Shown here piece by piece: positions 15,072-17,509 of a stretch of 17,509 bases of DNA (position 1 is the first letter of the stretch; each line of letters starts with the position of its first letter). The notes beneath the pieces were generated by a model that saw nothing but the letters and a program-made list of their open reading frames with translations, was not told the DNA's origin and did no database searches. The stretch spans positions 1-17,509 of the forward strand of contig DASZZX010000222.1 of NCBI GenBank assembly GCA_036260415.1, read 5' to 3'. A program made the translations under genes and the position numbers. Source of the stretch: DASZZX01 sp036260415 (lineage in GTDB: Bacteria > Actinomycetota > Nitriliruptoria > Nitriliruptorales > JAHWKO01).

Positions 15072-15997
15072 GCGTCCACGCCGAGGCGCTGGGACAGCTG
15101 CTCGACGTCCTCCCGGCGTGCCAGTTCGGTCCCAGGGGTCGTCACAGCGGCCGCCCCGGCGGCAAGGCCGTAGCGGGCCGCGTCGATGAGCGTCTCCCCC
15201 GCCGCCAGGGCCGTGACCACGCCGGCGACCATGCTGTCGCCGGCGCCGACCCGGCTGACGATCGGGACGAGGGGCGCGCGGAGGTGCTCACCGACGTCCT
15301 GGGAGGCGAGGTAGGCACCGCCGGCCCCGAGCGACAGCAGCACGACCCGCGCAACCCCCGCGTCGACCAGCTCGTGCGCCGCGCGCTCGAGGTCGCGGTC
15401 GTGGAGCTCGTGGCCGCAGAGCTCCTGCAGCTCGCCGACGTTCGGCTTGATCAGGAAGACGCCTGGGCCCCCGCCGAGCGCCCGCAGCGCTGCCCCTGCG
15501 GTGTCCACGATCAGGCGGTCGCCGGCGTGGTCGAGTCGGCGGGCGAGGTCGGCGTAGAACGTGTCGGGGACGCCGGGCGGCAGGCTGCCGCTGGCCACGA
15601 CCCACTCGGCGTCGACGGAGCGGACCGCGTCCAGGCACGCCTCCCGCTCGTGCTGCGCCAGCTCCGGACCGGGTTCCACGAAGCGGTACTGCTGGTCGGT
15701 GGCGGTCTCGGACACGGTGAGGTTCGAACGCGTCGTGCCTCCGATCGCGATCGGTCGCACGTCGAGCCGGTCGTGGGCCAGCAGGTCGCACAGTTCCTCG
15801 CCGGTCCGCCCGCCGGCAGGAAAGACGGTGACGGAGGCGATTCCGAGCCGCGCGACGACCCGCGACACGTTGATGCCGCCTCCCCCCGGATCGAAGGAAG
15901 GTGCGCTGATCCGCAGCTTGGCGTCGGCGATCACCCGCGCGACGTGCGCCGCCGCGTCGAGCGACGGGTTCATGGTCAAGGTGACGATGGCGGGCAC
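15068..15997 (-). CDS. pfkB: 6-phosphofructokinase, PfkB (Pfk-2) type
   Basis: A 309-residue ribokinase-fold sugar kinase. The GTG start at 15997 has GAGGAG 6 bases upstream. It is close in pattern to E. coli Pfk-2: TLTMNPSLD near the start, KLRISAPSFDPGGGGINVSR (27-46), VFPAGGRTGEEL (58-69), QYRFVEPGP, SGSLPPGVP, an IKPNVGEL stretch and the catalytic anion-hole motif GAGDSM (251-256) with Asp254 as base. Pfk-2-specific AP-F-PGGGGIN and FPAGG-TGE favour fructose-6-phosphate over fructose-1-phosphate or tagatose-6-phosphate as substrate, though the group is promiscuous. It is the first gene of the pfkB-pgmB-GH65 operon. Its promoter should lie in the long gap upstream, which is unusually AT-rich in part. 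With pgmB it could carry phosphorolysis products into glycolysis once glucose-6-phosphate has been isomerised elsewhere. Confidence 0.9.
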   Translation of the reverse strand: MPAIVTLTMNPSLDAAAHVARVIADAKLRISAPSFDPGGGGINVSRVVARLGIASVTVFPAGGRTGEELCDLLAHDRLDVRPIAIGGTTRSNLTVSETATDQQYRFVEPGPELAQHEREACLDAVRSVDAEWVVASGSLPPGVPDTFYADLARRLDHAGDRLIVDTAGAALRALGGGPGVFLIKPNVGELQELCGHELHDRDLERAAHELVDAGVARVVLLSLGAGGAYLASQDVGEHLRAPLVPIVSRVGAGDSMVAGVVTALAAGETLIDAARYGLAAGAAAVTTPGTELARREDVEQLSQRLGVDA

Positions 15998-16771
15998 GCT
16001 CGCTCCTCGGTCTCCAGCACAGTGTCACCTTCGATCATGAGGCTGGTGGGCGCCGCCTCGTCCACTCGGCGGTCGTGACGGCGCATCCGCCGGCACGGCA
16101 GCGTAGGTGTGAGGATGCGCGGATCGCGGCAGGGTCCACGCCGCCCGACGTCCCCACCCCTCGGACGAAGGGCTCCGCCCTGCGAGTGGTCCGTGCGCGA
16201 CAAACACCGCGGTGGAATCGTGGCATGGCCTCGTGGTGACGCGGCACATCGCTCGAACACTTACGCACCGTGTATCGCTGAGCATATCCTGCCATTTGCC
16301 AGCACACTGCGTCGTGAGCACAGACATTTCAGGCCATCCCGGGCCGGCCTCGCGCGGAGTCTGAAGGAGAGGCATCGGCCAGTGACAGCGTTCTTCACAC
16401 GATATTCGCGCTCGTCATCGCTGTGGCTTTCATGCCAACTGAACAAGATAGTTGCGCTCGTGTTCTCGGGATTCACGCAAGTACTACGGTAGCTTGTACG
16501 ATGGCAGCTTGGGCAGTTCTTCTTCCGGAACCGCCTGCCGATCACGTCGACAGTCGCGTCATCGAGACCCACTGGAGCTCGTGGACGGTCCCACGCTGGC
16601 GGTGTGGGTGGTCGTCGGGCTCCACACGCCGAGGCGGATGGCGCGATCCCAGCGGAAGCGGGATCCACGACGTCAAGGACGGCGGCAGCCATCGTCCCGA
16701 TGGTGACCTCGCCCTCGCTCCGCCCGACCACGACGAGCCCCGCAAGCCAGCGGCAGCGAGTTCACGGGCCG
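15998..16771. other. 774-bp stretch without a convincing gene, partly low GC
   Basis: No frame here gives a recognisable protein with a start and ribosome site. The segment from about 16260 to 16500 has only some 50-55% GC by direct line counts (for example 31/60 at 16381-16440 and 30/60 at 16441-16500), against about 70% around it. A minus-strand frame at 16731-16620 has GC-ending codons and a protein-like look (VGRSEGEVTIGTMAAAVLDV) but then degrades into the low-GC part. It could be a gene remnant. The stretch must also hold the promoter of the pfkB operon. No tRNA, terminal inverted repeats or transposase were seen. Confidence 0.5.
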
Positions 16772-17509
16772 TCAGGCCAGCAGGCTGTTGGCCTGGGCGG
16801 CCATGAGCAACAGGCCTCCGTCGACCACGAACGACTCGCCCGTGACGTACGACGCCTCGGGTGAGGCCAGCCAGCGGATCGCGTGCGCGACCTCGGCGGC
16901 GTGACCGGGGCGGCCCAGCGGTATCCCCGGCCGGGGGTTGTCGGTCGGGTCCTCGTCCTGCTGGCCGGTCATCTTGGTGGAGATCTCGCCGGGTGCTATG
17001 GCGTTGACCGTGATGCCGTGCTCGGCCAGTTCCAGAGCAGCGACCTTCACCACGAGACCGAGCCCGCCTTTGGCCGCGCAGTAGGCCACCGAGCGGGCCA
17101 GGGGCACGTGCTCGTGCACCGAGGTCACAGCGATGATCCGTCCCCCGCCCCGTCCCACCATCCGACGGGCAGCCGCCTGCATGCACAGGAACGCCCCGGT
17201 GAGGTCCACGTCGAGCACGTGCTGCCAGGCGTCGGCGCCGTGCTCGAGGAACGATGCGGAATGCCCGCCTCCGGCGTTGTTCACGAACACGTCCACACCA
17301 CCGAGCTCGTCGACGAGCTCGTCGACGAGCGTGGCGGTGTCGAGCGGCTCGCGCTCGCCCTCCTTGCGCGGCACGCGCATCGCCTCGGCTATCTGCTTGC
17401 CCAGCCCGATGTAGTCGACGATGAGCCCGGCGGTCTTTTCCTGCCCGGTCTCCGGGTTCGTCCAGCGCCGGTTGGTGCGGGTGAGCGCCTGGAAGAGCGT
17501 GTGGCGCCG
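16772..17509 (-). CDS. Chimeric ORF: HsdR motor fragment joined to SDR lacking its N-terminus (5' end outside window)
   Basis: The minus-strand frame is open from the window edge to the TGA at 16772-16774. The first roughly 57 codons read as a type I restriction HsdR motor domain: helicase motif VI QALTRTNR (17468-17491), then RWTNPETGQEK and GLIVDYIGLG ending near 17399. After a short charged linker and a helix, the frame becomes a short-chain dehydrogenase: GGVDVFVNNAGGG, then the active-site YCAAK (17069-17083, Tyr and Lys of YxxxK), ITVNAIAPGEI and the C-terminal YVTGESFVVDGG. About 170 codons from NNAG to the stop make the SDR's C-terminal two thirds complete. Its TGxxxGxG cofactor-binding start is absent, replaced by HsdR sequence. 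The join falls near a 12-bp repeat at 17303-17330. As it stands the SDR could not bind NAD(P) normally. An ATG at 17362 could produce a short form, also without that motif. A deletion fusion, a pseudogene or an assembly misjoin are the options. Confidence 0.75.
   Translation of the reverse strand, partial: RRHTLFQALTRTNRRWTNPETGQEKTAGLIVDYIGLGKQIAEAMRVPRKEGEREPLDTATLVDELVDELGGVDVFVNNAGGGHSASFLEHGADAWQHVLDVDLTGAFLCMQAAARRMVGRGGGRIIAVTSVHEHVPLARSVAYCAAKGGLGLVVKVAALELAEHGITVNAIAPGEISTKMTGQQDEDPTDNPRPGIPLGRPGHAAEVAHAIRWLASPEASYVTGESFVVDGGLLLMAAQANSLLA
17303..17330. repeat. 12-bp tandem, self-complementary repeat at the HsdR/SDR join
   Basis: The unit GAGCTCGTCGAC occurs 2.3 times in a row. The 18-base core GAGCTCGTCGACGAGCTC (17303-17320) equals its own reverse complement, and so does the shifted copy. 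On the minus strand it encodes the repeated Leu-Val-Asp-Glu of LVDELVDEL, the helix just before the SDR-like GGVDV. Such a sequence could promote replication slippage, recombination or an assembly misjoin. Confidence 0.9.

Noticed and set aside
16478..16496. Short interrupted palindrome CAAG-TA-CTAC-G-GTAG-CTTG
   Set aside because: The central loop is too small for a stable hairpin without losing pairs, and there is no context to assign a role.
16452..16706. Plus-strand fragment with VWVVVGLHTPRR, faintly like the end of copper amine oxidases
   Set aside because: Only a dozen residues look similar, the rest is basic low-complexity sequence, and key metal or cofactor motifs are absent.
16261..16731. 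Minus-strand 156-codon frame with a CPSC-like motif
   Set aside because: No ribosome site, codon use collapses in the low-GC half, and no recognisable family. Kept only as a possible remnant.

Overview
The window is high-GC DNA (about 70% or more over most of its length). Codons mostly end in G or C, GTG and TTG starts are frequent, and genes are tightly packed, often with 4-base GTGA overlaps. Gene content points to an actinobacterium: a DUF4129/DUF4350 membrane cluster like the Mycobacterium Rv3689-Rv3691 region, a GH65 plus beta-phosphoglucomutase pair like Rv3400-Rv3401, and a menaquinone methyltransferase beside a geranylgeranyl-reductase-like flavoprotein. A deep-branching, Nitriliruptor-like lineage would fit, but that is a guess. 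No rRNA, tRNA, CRISPR array or intact insertion sequence was recognised.

Left part (1-5455). A minus-strand membrane operon runs from a proline-rich polytopic membrane protein, through a DUF4129 protein, to a DUF4350 protein that leaves the window. Its usual next partners, MoxR ATPase and DUF58, would lie beyond base 1. Upstream on the same strand are a small secreted protein and an orphan ParA ATPase with a 70-residue basic extension. A small unrecognised gene diverges from parA across a 390-bp gap that carries a perfect 9-bp inverted repeat.

Middle (5523-11312). A minus-strand ion-channel protein has an unusual pore loop (TLGNGD). A divergent glucose-6-phosphate dehydrogenase follows on the plus strand. 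Next is a divergent pair, GGR-type flavoprotein and MenG/UbiE methyltransferase, with starts only 36 bp apart. A UbiA-like membrane protein overlaps the end of menG by 14 bp. Together these suggest isoprenoid-quinone tail and head modification.

Right part (11325-15997). A minus-strand sugar-phosphate operon holds pfkB, beta-phosphoglucomutase and a GH65 disaccharide phosphorylase, joined by 4-base overlaps, followed by an SRPBCC-fold protein. The three enzymes can be read as one route: disaccharide + Pi to beta-glucose-1-phosphate, then glucose-6-phosphate. After isomerisation by an enzyme not encoded here, fructose-6-phosphate would go to fructose-1,6-bisphosphate. Zwf could draw on the same glucose-6-phosphate.

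Right edge (15998-17509). A 774-bp stretch without a convincing gene includes about 240 bp at only 50-55% GC. Beyond it lies the oddest object in the window: one minus-strand reading frame in which a type I restriction HsdR motor-domain sequence runs in frame into a short-chain dehydrogenase that lacks its own NAD(P)-binding N-terminus. The join lies at or beside a 12-bp tandem, self-complementary repeat. It is either a recombination-born chimera or an assembly misjoin, and it is the item most worth checking.
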